Counted from the stretch's first letter, positions 16,226 through 25,302 are shown. The stretch is DNA of 64,000 nucleotides from Streptomyces sp. SID14478 (GCF_010548525.1 NZ_JAAGMG010001350.1:1-64000), one strand, 5' to 3'. Translations and numbers: made by a program. Notes: generated by a model from the letters alone, not told the origin.

Positions 16226-17962
16226 CTAGCCTTGCGGCCGGCCCCGGTCCTCTCGGGCCGGGGTGCGCAGGGCGATGAGGGTGATGTCATCGCGGGTGTC
16301 GCCGAGTTCGGTGGCGAGCTGTGCGCACAGGCGCGGCAGCGGCAGGTCCTGGTGGGTGTCGAGGTGTTGGCGCAGACGGGTCATGCCGGTGTCGATGGGC
16401 TGGGAGCGGGACTCGACGAGGCCGTCCGTGTAGAGGAGCAGGGTGCTGTTGGGGGGCAGGGTCATGCGGGCCGTGGGGCGTTCCTTGGTGGGGCGCAGGC
16501 CCAGGAGCATGGAGTGGGGCCCGGCGAGGTAGCTGCTGGGTTCGCCGACGGTCAGCAGCAGGGGTGCGGGGTGGCCCGCGACGGACCACGCCAGGTCCCA
16601 TGTTCCGTCCGTGTCCTGGTGCAGGCGGGCGAGGACGACGGTGGCGGAGTCGGCGAGGGTGAGGTGGGCCTGTGCGGTGTCGAGCCGCCGGAGGATCTGG
16701 CCGGGTGTCTCTTCGGGGCGGTCGACGGCGAGGGCGCGGAGCATGTTGCGCAGTTCGCTCATGCGGGAGGCGGCCTGGATGTCGTGACCCGTGACGTCGC
16801 CGATCACCACGGCGAGGTCGCCGTCGGGCAGCGGGAAGGCGTCGTACCAGTCGCCGCCTACTTCGGCGGCCTGCTGGGCCGGCTGGTAGTAGGCGGCCAG
16901 CTCGAGGCCGGAGACGGCGGGCAGGTCGGTGAGGAGGGCTTGCTGGAGGGTGACGGCGATGTCGGCCTGGGCGGCGTGCAGGCGGGTGTTGTCCAGCCCG
17001 AGCGCAGTGCGGCGGGCGACTTCGTCGGCGAGGATGCGGTCGGCCTCATTGAACGGGGGGCTGGCCTCGGCCCGTACCAGGGTCAGGGCCCCGAGTGTCT
17101 CGGCGCGCAGGCGCAGCGGGACGATCAGGACGTCGTGTGCCTCCACCAGACTCATCAGGTCGGTGTCCGGTCCTGCCGCGGGGCTGGGCTCGGGCGCGGG
17201 AAGGTGCTGGCCGGCACCGCCCCGGCGCACGCAGTCCAGCGCGGTCAGATGTGCGGGGTGTTCGGGCGGGTCCGTCTGGGAGATGGTGGCGGGCAGTGTC
17301 CCGGGGGTGTGGTGCGCCCATGCCGTACGGGTCATGCCGCGGCCCTCGGCAAGGTGGATCAGGGCGGTGTCCGCGAGGCGGGGAACGAGCTGGCGTACCA
17401 GGCGGTCCAGGGCGCGTTCCGCGTTGAGGGTGCTGACGATGGCCAGGGTCAGCTCGCTGAGCCAGGAGATCTCGGCGAGGTCGTACTCGGCCTGTTCCCG
17501 CATGGTCTCGCTGTGCGTGTAGCGGTCGGCACGCTGGTCGGCGCGCTCGCGCTGGGCGGAGGCGTCGTGGAAGACGACGACCGCACCGGTGCCGTGCCCG
17601 GCGGAGGGCGGCAGGGGAGCGGCGGACCACCACACCGGGAGGGGAGTACCGTCGGCGCGCATCAACACGGCCCGGTCGCCGCTGATCCGCTTGCCCTGCG
17701 CCACGTCACTGAGGACCGGCCGCTGCTCGTGCAGGCCCTCAGGGTTTCCGGCCGCCGGGTTGAGGGCTTCGTGTGCGTTGATGCCCAGGAGGGCTCCGGT
17801 GTCGTAGCCGAGGAGGCGTTCGGCCCACGGGTTGCAGGCGATCACGACGCCCCGGGCGTCGACGGCGTAGACGCCTGCGCCGGCAGCGTCGAACAGCGCG
17901 GACATCAGTGCTCCGTCGGCCAACGGGACGGAAGGGGCGTCCGTTTCAGGGGAACTCTCCAC
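16226..17962 (-). CDS. PAS-GAF-PP2C (SpoIIE-type) serine phosphatase
   Basis: 578 residues: PAS domain about 17-135 (VYAVDARGVVIACNPWAERLLGY), helical linker, GAF about 170-330, then SpoIIE/RsbU-type PP2C phosphatase about 350-570. Metal-binding acidic motifs are intact: GGDWYD (369-374), GDVTGHD (388-394) and the C-terminal TRDDITL. These enzymes dephosphorylate STAS antagonists so that they can capture an RsbW-type kinase and free a sigma factor. The GTG start at 17962 has no clear ribosome site. A STAS gene (18033) lies immediately upstream on the same strand, a likely substrate. Confidence 0.92.
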   Translation of the reverse strand: MESSPETDAPSVPLADGALMSALFDAAGAGVYAVDARGVVIACNPWAERLLGYDTGALLGINAHEALNPAAGNPEGLHEQRPVLSDVAQGKRISGDRAVLMRADGTPLPVWWSAAPLPPSAGHGTGAVVVFHDASAQRERADQRADRYTHSETMREQAEYDLAEISWLSELTLAIVSTLNAERALDRLVRQLVPRLADTALIHLAEGRGMTRTAWAHHTPGTLPATISQTDPPEHPAHLTALDCVRRGGAGQHLPAPEPSPAAGPDTDLMSLVEAHDVLIVPLRLRAETLGALTLVRAEASPPFNEADRILADEVARRTALGLDNTRLHAAQADIAVTLQQALLTDLPAVSGLELAAYYQPAQQAAEVGGDWYDAFPLPDGDLAVVIGDVTGHDIQAASRMSELRNMLRALAVDRPEETPGQILRRLDTAQAHLTLADSATVVLARLHQDTDGTWDLAWSVAGHPAPLLLTVGEPSSYLAGPHSMLLGLRPTKERPTARMTLPPNSTLLLYTDGLVESRSQPIDTGMTRLRQHLDTHQDLPLPRLCAQLATELGDTRDDITLIALRTPAREDRGRPQG

Positions 17963-18032
17963 CCGTCACATTGTGCCGAACCATTGCCGTGCGGCAAATA
18001 TCGCCGGGGGACGCCGGGTTCACCAGCGCTTT

Positions 18033-18422
18033 TCACCCGTCCACCGATCCGGTGGCGGAGATGACGTCCGGGAACATTTCCACCACCGCGGCCAGGCCGG
18101 TCAACTCCAGGAGCCGCTGCACCTGTTCTCCCGCACCGGCCAGGCGCACGCCTCCGTGCCGGGCTTCCGCGGCGCGCATCGCGTGGACCAGGACCCCCAG
18201 CCCCGCGGAGTCCATGAAGGTCACCGCCTGCAGATCCCAGACCAGATGGGCGCGGTCCGCGGCGATCAGTTCGTCCACGGCTTCGCGCACCGCTGGGGAC
18301 TCGGCCAGGTCGATCTCCCCGGCCAGGGTCAGCACCGCCCATGCCCTGGGATCGGAGGGCCACGTCACGCCGGACACCGGGACCCGCACAGTGGCTCTCC
18401 TCGCCTGGAATACACCGATCAT
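18033..18422 (-). CDS. STAS-domain anti-sigma factor antagonist
   Basis: 129 residues from ATG 18422 (GAGG five bases upstream). STAS core: VLTLAGEIDLAESPAVREAVDE, then VWDLQAVTFMDSAGLGVLV, where Asp71-Ser72 begin the canonical DSxGL phosphorylation motif. It should switch between phosphorylated (inactive) and free (kinase-binding) states. The PAS-GAF-PP2C gene follows 70 bases downstream and the REC-PP2C gene lies 150 bases upstream, all on the same strand, so either phosphatase may act on it. Confidence 0.92.
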   Translation of the reverse strand: MIGVFQARRATVRVPVSGVTWPSDPRAWAVLTLAGEIDLAESPAVREAVDELIAADRAHLVWDLQAVTFMDSAGLGVLVHAMRAAEARHGGVRLAGAGEQVQRLLELTGLAAVVEMFPDVISATGSVDG

Positions 18423-18573
18423 CCCACCTCGCCATGATCGGTGCAGGCAGCGGGGCGCGCCGGCGTCGACTCGGCGCCCTGTCGCAGGAGGAGTGAGCAG
18501 GTGACGTCGATGCCGGTCGAGGACCGTGTGGCGGCGCCCCGCGCGTGCGGTCCCCGCGGTCCCGAGGACCTGC

Positions 18574-19812
18574 TCATCGGCCGGGGACCCTAGGCACGTG
18601 TCCGGCTTCGGCGACGGAGGAGCGCTGGTGGGGGATGGCGGGCAGGTCGACCCAGTCCAGGCGCAGGACGGCGAGGTCGTCGGAGTGGCGCCCGGCGTTG
18701 CGTCGGCGTACCTCGGCGATGACCTGGTCGAGGTGTGCGCCGGCGTCCGTGTCGGTGCAGGTGTCGACGATGGGCAACAGTCCTTCGACGCCCAGGCGTT
18801 GGGACGCGTCCTCGTTGTGGCCCTCCACCAGCCCGTCCGTGTAGAGGGTGAGGCTCCCGGACGGGGGGAGCGGAACGTGCGTCGGGGACCAGGTGCACAT
18901 CCCGGGAGCGAGACCCAGGGCCACGCCATGTCCCACGGCGAGTTCCACGGTGCGTCCGCCGGTGGTGAGTAACGGGGCGTGATGGCCGGCCAGGTACAGG
19001 GTGGCCGTGGCGGCCGCGTGGTCGAGGGTGACCAGGGTGCAGGTGGTGAACAGGTCCGAGGAGCTGCGCTCCGCCACGTGCATGTGCTCCAGGAGGCGCA
19101 GGAGGTCCATGCCGCGGTGCCCGCCCAGGGTCAGGGAGCGCCAGGCGATGCGCAGGCACACGCCGAGTGCGGCGGCGTCGGGACCGTGTCCGCTGACGTC
19201 CCCGATGACGGCGTGTATGAGACCGTCCGCGGTCTGGACGACGTCGAGGAAGTCGCCGCCCAGCAGGGCTTGGTCCCGTCCTGGCAGGTAGCGGCTGGTT
19301 GCCTTGATCTGCTCGGAGACCAGCATCGGCTGCGGCAGCAGGCCGCGTTCCAGGCGGGCGTTCTCCTCGGCCCGCAGCCTGTCGGCGCGGAGGTTGGCGT
19401 TGGCGAGTTCGGCCTGCTTGCGGTGGACGGCGTAGCGCACGGCACGCTGGAGCCTGTCCGGGTCCACCTTGCCCTTGACCAGGTAGTCCTGGGCGCCGGT
19501 GGTGAGTGCTTCCACGCCGGCCTGGGACTCGGCGAGGCCGGTGAGGACGATCACCGCCGCGTCGGGCGCCGCCTGGAGGATGGCGTCGACGGCGGTGAGT
19601 CCGGCCGCGTCAGGCAGGTGCAGGTCGAGCAGGACGCAGTCGGCGGTCTGCTCGGCGAGCTTGTGCCGTGCCTCGGCCAGCGTGCGGCAGTGCACCAGGG
19701 AATGGTCGAGGACGGTGTCGACCAAGAGCTCCTCGACGAGGAGGGCGTCGCCTTCGTCGTCCTCGACGAGAAGGATCCGGTACTGCGCCGTGGTCCCGGT
19801 GAGCGCTGTCAT
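18574..19812 (-). CDS. Response regulator-PP2C (RsbU-like) phosphatase
   Basis: 412 residues. Receiver domain 12-125 with acidic pocket VEDDEGD, phospho-acceptor Asp63 (LLDLHLPD), Thr91 and Lys113. A coiled helix (130-160) leads into a PP2C domain with GGDFLD (185-190), GDVSGHG (204-210) and HSDDLAV. The ATG at 19812 overlaps the stop of the sensor kinase gene (ATGA), so the two are translationally coupled and almost certainly a cognate pair: kinase input turns on phosphatase output toward STAS proteins. Confidence 0.93.
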   Translation of the reverse strand: MTALTGTTAQYRILLVEDDEGDALLVEELLVDTVLDHSLVHCRTLAEARHKLAEQTADCVLLDLHLPDAAGLTAVDAILQAAPDAAVIVLTGLAESQAGVEALTTGAQDYLVKGKVDPDRLQRAVRYAVHRKQAELANANLRADRLRAEENARLERGLLPQPMLVSEQIKATSRYLPGRDQALLGGDFLDVVQTADGLIHAVIGDVSGHGPDAAALGVCLRIAWRSLTLGGHRGMDLLRLLEHMHVAERSSSDLFTTCTLVTLDHAAATATLYLAGHHAPLLTTGGRTVELAVGHGVALGLAPGMCTWSPTHVPLPPSGSLTLYTDGLVEGHNEDASQRLGVEGLLPIVDTCTDTDAGAHLDQVIAEVRRRNAGRHSDDLAVLRLDWVDLPAIPHQRSSVAEAGHVPRVPGR

Positions 19813-21392
19813 CTCGGTTCGGATGCTCCGTTGTCGCCCGCTCCCGCGGGAGGCTGAAGGGGAAGGGTGAAGCAGATCGCGGTGCCGTCGCCGTCGACGG
19901 GCTCGATGTCGATCGTGCCGCCGTGGTACTCGACTGTCTTCTTGCACATGGCCAATCCGATTCCTGTTCCCGGATAGGCGTCGCGGGTGTGCAGCCGCTG
20001 GAAGATGACGAAGACCTTCTCGCGGAATTCGGGGGCGATCCCGATGCCGTTGTCGCGGACCGTGAAGTGCCAGTGGTCTTCCTGCTTGCGCACACTGATC
20101 CGGATGTGCGCGGGGCGGTCGGGAGCGCGGAACTTGAGTGCGTTGGAGAGCAGGTTCTGCCACAGGAGTCCGAGCTGTTGCGGCTCGCCGACGACGACCG
20201 GCAGGGGGTCGTGCTCGACGGTCGCGCCCGTCTCGTCGACGAGCACGCTCAGGGAGTCGAGCGCTTGCGCAAGGCTCTGTTCCAGGTCCACCTGTGACGG
20301 TTCGCTCTGCATCCGGCCGACCCGGGAGAAGGCCAGCAGGTCGTTGATGAGGATCTGCATGCGGTTGGCGCCGTCCACCGCGAAGGCGATGTACTGGTCG
20401 GCGCGCTCGTCGAGCTGGTCGCCGTAGCGCCGTTGCAGCAGCTGAGTGAAGCTCGAGATCTTCCGCAGGGGCTCTTGCAGGTCGTGGGACGCGACGTAGG
20501 CGAACTGCTCCAGTTCGGCGTTGGAGCGGCGCAGTTCTTCGGTCTGCTGGTCGAGGAGATCCCGCGCCTGTTCGCTCTGTTCCAGTTCGTGTACGAGCCG
20601 TTGGCGCATCGCCTCGACGTCGGTGGCCAGCTGGCGGAGGTCGGCGGGGCCGGTCGCGGGTACGGCGTGGCCGAACCGGCCGCGTCCGATCTCGCGGACG
20701 GCCGACCCGATGCGGTCCAGGGGCGCGCTCACCCCTCTGCGCAGGGCGTCGAAGATGATGACGGTCACCACGACGAGGAGCAGGGCGATGGCGGTGAAGA
20801 CGATCGTGCGCCATCGCTGCGCCCGGTCGAGGTCCTCGCCGGCCTGTGTGCGAGCCGCACGGAGGTGGTCCTGCTGCACGGCGAGCGCCGCTCGCACGTC
20901 GTCGAAGAGCTGTTTGCCGTCGTCCGTGCGCCGGGCCGCGAGCGCGATGGCGTCCTTGGCGGACGACTCGGCCACGGGGCGGGCCACCCGGCTCTGCCAG
21001 GCGGCCACCTTCGCCCGCACGTCGCGCAGGTCCTCGCGGCCGCTCTTGTCGCCCTGCAGCAGGCCGGTCAGTGAGTCGGTCGCGGTCTTCTCCGCCGACA
21101 GCCCTTGTGTGTAGGGCTGGAGGAACTCGCGACGGCCGGACAGGCCGTATCCGCGTACGCCTGTCTCCTGGTTGACCAGGGCGGTCTCCAGGCGCACCGC
21201 GCTGATCAGGGCGGGGGAGCGGTTCTGCACCACTTGATCGGTGAGTTGGGACGTCCTGACCAGGGCCCACACGCCCAGCGAGCCCAGTGTGACGAGGACG
21301 ACGGCCACGACGGCGGTGCCGCTCATCAGCCAACGCCGGGTCGTCCAGCGGGATATGACCGGCCGCTCACGCGCGGCAGTGCCTTCTCTCAT
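19809..21392 (-). CDS. CHASE3-HAMP sensor histidine kinase
   Basis: 527 residues. Two membrane helices (about 24-45 and 196-216) flank a CHASE3 sensor domain of about 150 residues; then HAMP, a coiled linker, HisKA with His303 in ASHDLQEPLR, and HATPase (LLWQNLLSNALKF, VRDNGIGIAP, GTGIGLAMCKK). The SHDLQEPLR box is that of phytochrome-like kinases that pair with stand-alone receivers. Start ATG 21392 with AGGGA upstream. It is coupled to the REC-PP2C gene and divergent from the small HTH-like gene and response regulator; both receivers may be partners. Confidence 0.93.
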   Translation of the reverse strand: MREGTAARERPVISRWTTRRWLMSGTAVVAVVLVTLGSLGVWALVRTSQLTDQVVQNRSPALISAVRLETALVNQETGVRGYGLSGRREFLQPYTQGLSAEKTATDSLTGLLQGDKSGREDLRDVRAKVAAWQSRVARPVAESSAKDAIALAARRTDDGKQLFDDVRAALAVQQDHLRAARTQAGEDLDRAQRWRTIVFTAIALLLVVVTVIIFDALRRGVSAPLDRIGSAVREIGRGRFGHAVPATGPADLRQLATDVEAMRQRLVHELEQSEQARDLLDQQTEELRRSNAELEQFAYVASHDLQEPLRKISSFTQLLQRRYGDQLDERADQYIAFAVDGANRMQILINDLLAFSRVGRMQSEPSQVDLEQSLAQALDSLSVLVDETGATVEHDPLPVVVGEPQQLGLLWQNLLSNALKFRAPDRPAHIRISVRKQEDHWHFTVRDNGIGIAPEFREKVFVIFQRLHTRDAYPGTGIGLAMCKKTVEYHGGTIDIEPVDGDGTAICFTLPLQPPAGAGDNGASEPR

Positions 21393-21462
21393 GCGTCCCT
21401 AGCCCTTTCATGCGCCTTCGGCCGCATAAAGAGCCGTCGCGGCGACGATACTGTACGCCCTA

Positions 21463-21480
21463 GGACAACAGTTGTTGTCC
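21463..21480. promoter_or_regulatory. 18-base inverted repeat overlapping a -35 region
   Basis: GGACAACAGTTGTTGTCC, perfect 8-base arms around GT. It covers the proposed -35 box (21472-21477) of the plus-strand promoter and lies 70 bases before the divergent kinase gene, so it is well placed to control both directions. Confidence 0.65.
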
Positions 21481-21501
21481 ACATGGATCTCCCCTTATAC
21501 G
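21472..21501 (+). promoter_or_regulatory. Promoter of the HTH-like protein/response regulator pair
   Basis: TTGTTG (21472-21477), 18 bases, TATACG (21496-21501). The first G or A seven to nine bases on coincides with the ATG at 21510, so the transcript may be leaderless or nearly so, in agreement with the weak ribosome site. Confidence 0.5.
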
Positions 21502-21509
21502 GTGGGAGC

Positions 21510-21878
21510 ATGCCTGAAGTCGACGTCACCCCGCCGCGGGGTGAGGATCATGTCGCGGTGCTCGCCGTTCGCGCTCTCGACGAACTCGTGGGCGGCCTCG
21601 AGCCGCATCTCGCATATCCACCGGAACCGGGCACTCGACAGGGCGGTGAGAGTCGGCCCGCGCTGCGGCGCCTGCGCGTCCTGGCTCATCTCGAGAACGC
21701 GGTCAAGGAGTTGGAGTGCGCGGCCGCTCGGGAGGCCGCCGAAGCCGGTGCGGGCTACCCGCAGATCGGAGCCGCATCGCGGCTGAGCCGACAGGGCGCA
21801 CGCCGCCGCTGGCCGGGCCTGATGAATGACAGCGCCAGTCCGTACGCCACCCTCGTTCCCCGGAGCACACAGACATGA
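21510..21878 (+). CDS. Small HTH-like protein coupled to a response regulator
   Basis: 122 residues. The N-terminal 60 residues are acidic; the stretch EDHVAVLAVRALDELVGGLE begins a helical region, and residues around 80-105 (GYPQIGAASRLSRQGARRRWPGL, quoted in part as IGAASRLSRQGARRRW) look like an HTH of the type found in Streptomyces small DNA-binding proteins. Its stop overlaps the ATG of the response regulator as ATGA, so both are made together. It could be the DNA-binding output for that receiver. No named family; call rests on pattern and coupling. Confidence 0.7.
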   Translation: MPEVDVTPPRGEDHVAVLAVRALDELVGGLEPHLAYPPEPGTRQGGESRPALRRLRVLAHLENAVKELECAAAREAAEAGAGYPQIGAASRLSRQGARRRWPGLMNDSASPYATLVPRSTQT

Positions 21879-22306
21879 TCACCACTGCTCGCCCGTACGA
21901 CGTCCTCCTGGTCGAGGACGACCTGGCGGACGCCATGCTCATCCAGGACGCCTTGGCCGAGCGTGGTGGTGCCCGCAACTTCACCCAGGTCGAGGACGGC
22001 CTCGCGGCCCTGGAGTACCTTCGCGACCCCACCCACGCGCAGCCGGACCTCATCGTCCTGGATCTGAACATGCCGCGGATGAACGGCCGGGAGCTGCTGG
22101 CCATCCTCAAGGACGACGTCGACCTCAGGGCGATCCCCGTCGTGGTGCTGACCACGTCGGCGGCTCCGGACGACGTCACCGAGGCCTACCGCCGGCATGC
22201 GAACGCCTATGTCACCAAGCCCGTGAACCTCGAGGACTTCGAGGAGGCGGTCCGCAGCATCGACGCCTTCTACCTGGACACGGCCGCCAAGCTGCCGAAG
22301 GAGTAA
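21875..22306 (+). CDS. Single-domain response regulator (Rcp1-like)
   Basis: 143 residues, receiver domain only. VLLVEDDLADA carries the acidic pair, LIVLDLNMPRMNG the phospho-acceptor Asp near residue 65, LTTSAAPDD the Thr, and VTKPVN the Lys. Stand-alone receivers of this type accept phosphate from kinases with an SHDLQEPLR box such as the divergent CHASE3 kinase at 19809. Made by translational coupling with the upstream HTH-like gene, and followed by the PP2C-B12-STAS operon after a 186-base gap. Confidence 0.92.
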   Translation: MITTARPYDVLLVEDDLADAMLIQDALAERGGARNFTQVEDGLAALEYLRDPTHAQPDLIVLDLNMPRMNGRELLAILKDDVDLRAIPVVVLTTSAAPDDVTEAYRRHANAYVTKPVNLEDFEEAVRSIDAFYLDTAAKLPKE

Positions 22307-22436
22307 GAGCCTCCATCGGGTCCCGCCCCGGGCACAGCGAGTGGATCATCTTTGACCAAAAAGGTACGAGACGGACCGCGGTGCTTACGTTTCGTGACGA
22401 GGTGATGAAGCTTGTGAACGAGGTCCGGTGCCGACG

Positions 22437-22461
22437 GCATGTCCTGTGACCACATGGGTAC
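22437..22461 (+). promoter_or_regulatory. SigB-type promoter of the PP2C-B12-STAS operon
   Basis: GCAT (22437-22440), 15 bases, GGGTAC (22456-22461). This fits the published Streptomyces SigB consensus GNNT-N14-16-GGGTAC/T and is identical in both boxes and spacing to the element before the sigma gene (31338-31362). The GTG start lies 32 bases downstream. Confidence 0.7.
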
Positions 22462-22492
22462 CGTGGGAAGTTGCCTGACCGCTTCCTGAAGG

Positions 22493-24196
22493 GTGGTGGG
22501 GGTCCGCGCCTGCGGGTCCCATGTGATGTTCTCCTCCACGGCACGCCAGAGCCCCGCCGGGGTACGGGTACCCGGCCTGGCCCGTGATCCGTACCCGATG
22601 ATGACGGTGGACCGGGCCGGCAGAGTGCTGTCCTGCAACGACAGGGCCGGCGCCCTGTTCCCGGGCGCGCACCGCGGCGTGCCTTTGGCGGACGTGGCTC
22701 CCGCCTGGCTCACCGAGGCACATGCGCGGGCCGTCGACGCCGGCCCCGCCGACGTACTCGCCCCGGTCGGCGGGCTCGTCGGGGAACACAGCGTGGAGGC
22801 ATTCGCCGGCCGGGCCGCGGACGGCGCGGTGTCGTGGTGGCTGGTCGACGACAGCGATCTGCGTTTCGCGCAGGCCGAGTTGAACAGCGAGCGGACTCGC
22901 TCCCGGGTCCTCCAAGAGGTCTCCAGCGAGCTCCTCGCCTCACTGAACGTGGAACGTTGCATGGAGGTGACCGCCCGCATGGCCGCAGAGCATCTCGCGG
23001 ACGCCGCGGTCATCGTGGGCGTCCCCGCCGGCCGGATGTATCCGATCACCCGCTGCAGCACCGGTGGACCGGTGGTGCAGGAGAAACTGGCGCTGAACCC
23101 CGAGGCGATGCCGGGCCTCGCGGAGGCACTGCAGGGGTTTCCTCCGGTGCCGTCCCGCTGGATCGACCCGACGCAGATCCCGGGCTGGGCGGTACCCGCC
23201 CGGTTCCGCGCCGAGGGCGAACAGATCGGGTCGGTGGTGGTCGTGCCGCTGCCCGGACACGGGCTGCCGGCCGGGGCGATCGTGATGATGCGGCACAGCA
23301 GCGAGGCCGCTTTCACCGAGGCCGAGGAGGCGTTCGCGCGACTGTTCGCCGCCCGGGCGGGTGCCGCGCTGTCGGCCGCCCGGATATACGCGGAACAAGC
23401 GCACATCACCGAGGTGCTGATGCGCGACCTGCTCCCGCCGACGCTGGACAGCGTGCGCGGTGTCGACTTCTCCGGCCGCTACCGGGCCTCCGCGGCCAGC
23501 GAGCGGGTCGGCGGCGACTTCTACGACGTCTACCCCGCCGACCGCGACGACGGCGAGACCTTCGCCGTCCTCGGTGACGTGTGCGGCAAGGGTCTGGAAG
23601 CGGCGGTGCTCACCGGCAAGATCCGCAACACCGTCGAGGCGCTCCTGCCGTTCGCAGGCGATCACCTGCGCATGCTCCAACTGCTCAACAACGCGCTGCT
23701 GTCCTCGCACCACACGCGATTCGCGACGCTGGCCCTGGCCTCCGTCCGGCGGGACGGCGACCGCGGCGGCGTGCGGCTCAGGGTGACCAGCGCGGGTCAC
23801 CCGACCCCGCTCGTCGTGCGCGCCGACGGCACGGTCGAGGAAGCGGACACGCGCGGCATGCTGATCGGTGCCCTGCCGACGGACACGCTCAAGGTCACCA
23901 CGGCGCACGTGGACCTCCAGCCGGGGGAGACGTGCCTGTTGTACTCCGACGGCATCACCGAGGCGCACGGCGGACCACTCGGCGACGTCATGTTCGGTGA
24001 GCCGCGCCTGCGCACCGTACTGGCCGGGTGCGCGGGGCTGCCCGCCGAGGCGGTGACGGAACGCGTACAGATGCTCGCCACCCAATGGGTCGACGGCGGT
24101 TCCCACGACGACATGGCACTGCTGGCCATTACCGCACCACGCAACAACCACCTCACAGCGGTGGACGGACATACTCGGGGCAGGTTCACTGCATGA
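22493..24196 (+). CDS. PAS/GAF-PP2C (SpoIIE-type) serine phosphatase, first gene of the B12-sensor operon
   Basis: Up to 567 residues. A degenerate PAS-like segment (about 33-130: PYPMMTVDRAGRVLSCNDRAG), a GAF domain (about 145-300), then PP2C with GGDFYD near residue 340, GDVCGKG, and a final HDDMALLAI, so the metal site is complete. The start is uncertain: GTG 22493 has GAAGGGTG directly before it, and ATG 22526 is another candidate without a site. The last codons overlap the B12-protein gene (ATGA at 24193). Expected substrate: a STAS antagonist, probably that at 25299. Confidence 0.9.
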   Translation: MVGVRACGSHVMFSSTARQSPAGVRVPGLARDPYPMMTVDRAGRVLSCNDRAGALFPGAHRGVPLADVAPAWLTEAHARAVDAGPADVLAPVGGLVGEHSVEAFAGRAADGAVSWWLVDDSDLRFAQAELNSERTRSRVLQEVSSELLASLNVERCMEVTARMAAEHLADAAVIVGVPAGRMYPITRCSTGGPVVQEKLALNPEAMPGLAEALQGFPPVPSRWIDPTQIPGWAVPARFRAEGEQIGSVVVVPLPGHGLPAGAIVMMRHSSEAAFTEAEEAFARLFAARAGAALSAARIYAEQAHITEVLMRDLLPPTLDSVRGVDFSGRYRASAASERVGGDFYDVYPADRDDGETFAVLGDVCGKGLEAAVLTGKIRNTVEALLPFAGDHLRMLQLLNNALLSSHHTRFATLALASVRRDGDRGGVRLRVTSAGHPTPLVVRADGTVEEADTRGMLIGALPTDTLKVTTAHVDLQPGETCLLYSDGITEAHGGPLGDVMFGEPRLRTVLAGCAGLPAEAVTERVQMLATQWVDGGSHDDMALLAITAPRNNHLTAVDGHTRGRFTA

Positions 24197-25302
24197 GCAA
24201 CAACACATTGGTGGACGAAGGGAAGCCGACTCTCGACGAGCTGCGCGAGAGACTCTGGCAGCCCGTGATCGACGGTGACGCGGTCCGTGCCCTCTCCTTG
24301 GTGCGCGCCGCCTGCGCCCCGGACACCCGGGAGCCCGGCCGGTTGCGGGACATCGCGGAGCGCGTCCTGCTGGACGTCATCGCGCCCACGCAGGAGCGCG
24401 TCGGCGTCGAGTGGGCGGCCAACACCATCACCGTCGCGCAGGAGCACGCGGCGACCGCGGTCAACGAACGCTGCGTATCCGCGCTCGCGGACACCTGCGC
24501 GGACGCCTTGCCGGCCACTTCCCGAGGCCGGGTGCTGGTGGCCTGTGTCGACGGCGAGTGGCATGCGCTTCCCGCCAGGCTGGTCGCCGAGGTGCTGCGC
24601 CTGCGGGGCTGGCACGTGGACTACCTCGGAGCGCAGGTCCCCACCGAGCATCTGGTCTCTCACCTGCACCACACCGGCGCCGAGGCGGTGCTGCTGTCCT
24701 CGTCGATCCCCACCCATCTGCCGATCGCGCACGCGGCGATCAGTGCCTGTCAGGCCGCAGGGGTGCCGGTCCTGGCCGGCGGCGCGGCCTTCGGTGAGGG
24801 GGGACGCTACGCGCGGGCGATGAAGGCGAAGTGGGCCCCCGACGCACCGGGAGCGGCCGAGGCGCTCGACGAAGGACTGGGCCGCCCGAGCGTCACGGCG
24901 GCCCGGCTGCCGGACCTGGACCTGCCGCACCTGAACGACCAGGAATACACGATGGTGCGCCGCACCCGGCGGCAGCTGGTCAAGCAGGCGCTCGCCGACG
25001 TCGAAGAGGGCTTTCCCGCCATGCGGGACTACAGCGACTACCAGCGTGAGCGCACCGTCGAGGACATCCATCACATCGTCGCCTACCTGGCCACGGCGCT
25101 GTACGTGAACGATGTCGCCCTGTTCACGACCTTCATGGTGTGGACCGCGGGCATCCTCGAAGCCCGCGGAGTGCCCCGGCACAGTCTCTTTCCGGCGCTC
25201 GACTCCCTGCTGAACCAGCTCAGCGACTTCCCCCGGGCGACAGCCGTCCTCTCCGGCGCCCGCTCCGCCCTCACCATCCCCGGCCCAGGACGCCCCGCAT
25301 GA
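24193..25302 (+). CDS. Cobalamin-binding sensor protein of a partner-switching operon (CarH-like B12 module)
   Basis: 369 residues. Residues about 12-105 form a B12-binding-2 helical bundle with Trp74-x9-Glu84-His85 (WAANTITVAQEH), the motif that caps adenosylcobalamin in CarH/LitR photoreceptors. Residues 112-235 are a Rossmann B12-binding domain with the base-off ligand His124 in GEWHALP (a variant of DxHxxG, the final Gly being Pro127), LSSSIPTHL and GG196-197. Residues 250-369 are an all-helical domain of unknown type (DIHHIVAYLATALYVNDVAL), in place of the DNA-binding domain of CarH. ATGA overlaps link it to PP2C before and STAS after. Light or cobalamin sensing is inferred. Confidence 0.88.
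   Translation: MSNNTLVDEGKPTLDELRERLWQPVIDGDAVRALSLVRAACAPDTREPGRLRDIAERVLLDVIAPTQERVGVEWAANTITVAQEHAATAVNERCVSALADTCADALPATSRGRVLVACVDGEWHALPARLVAEVLRLRGWHVDYLGAQVPTEHLVSHLHHTGAEAVLLSSSIPTHLPIAHAAISACQAAGVPVLAGGAAFGEGGRYARAMKAKWAPDAPGAAEALDEGLGRPSVTAARLPDLDLPHLNDQEYTMVRRTRRQLVKQALADVEEGFPAMRDYSDYQRERTVEDIHHIVAYLATALYVNDVALFTTFMVWTAGILEARGVPRHSLFPALDSLLNQLSDFPRATAVLSGARSALTIPGPGRPA

Noticed and set aside
16232-18064. 610-codon open frame on the plus strand
   Set aside because: Antisense to the PAS-GAF-PP2C gene; Gly/Val-rich sequence of the kind produced opposite high-GC coding DNA, with no domain.
20658-20663. GGGTAC inside the histidine kinase gene
   Set aside because: Upstream box is AGGT, and the position is inside an antisense coding region with no plus-strand gene to serve.
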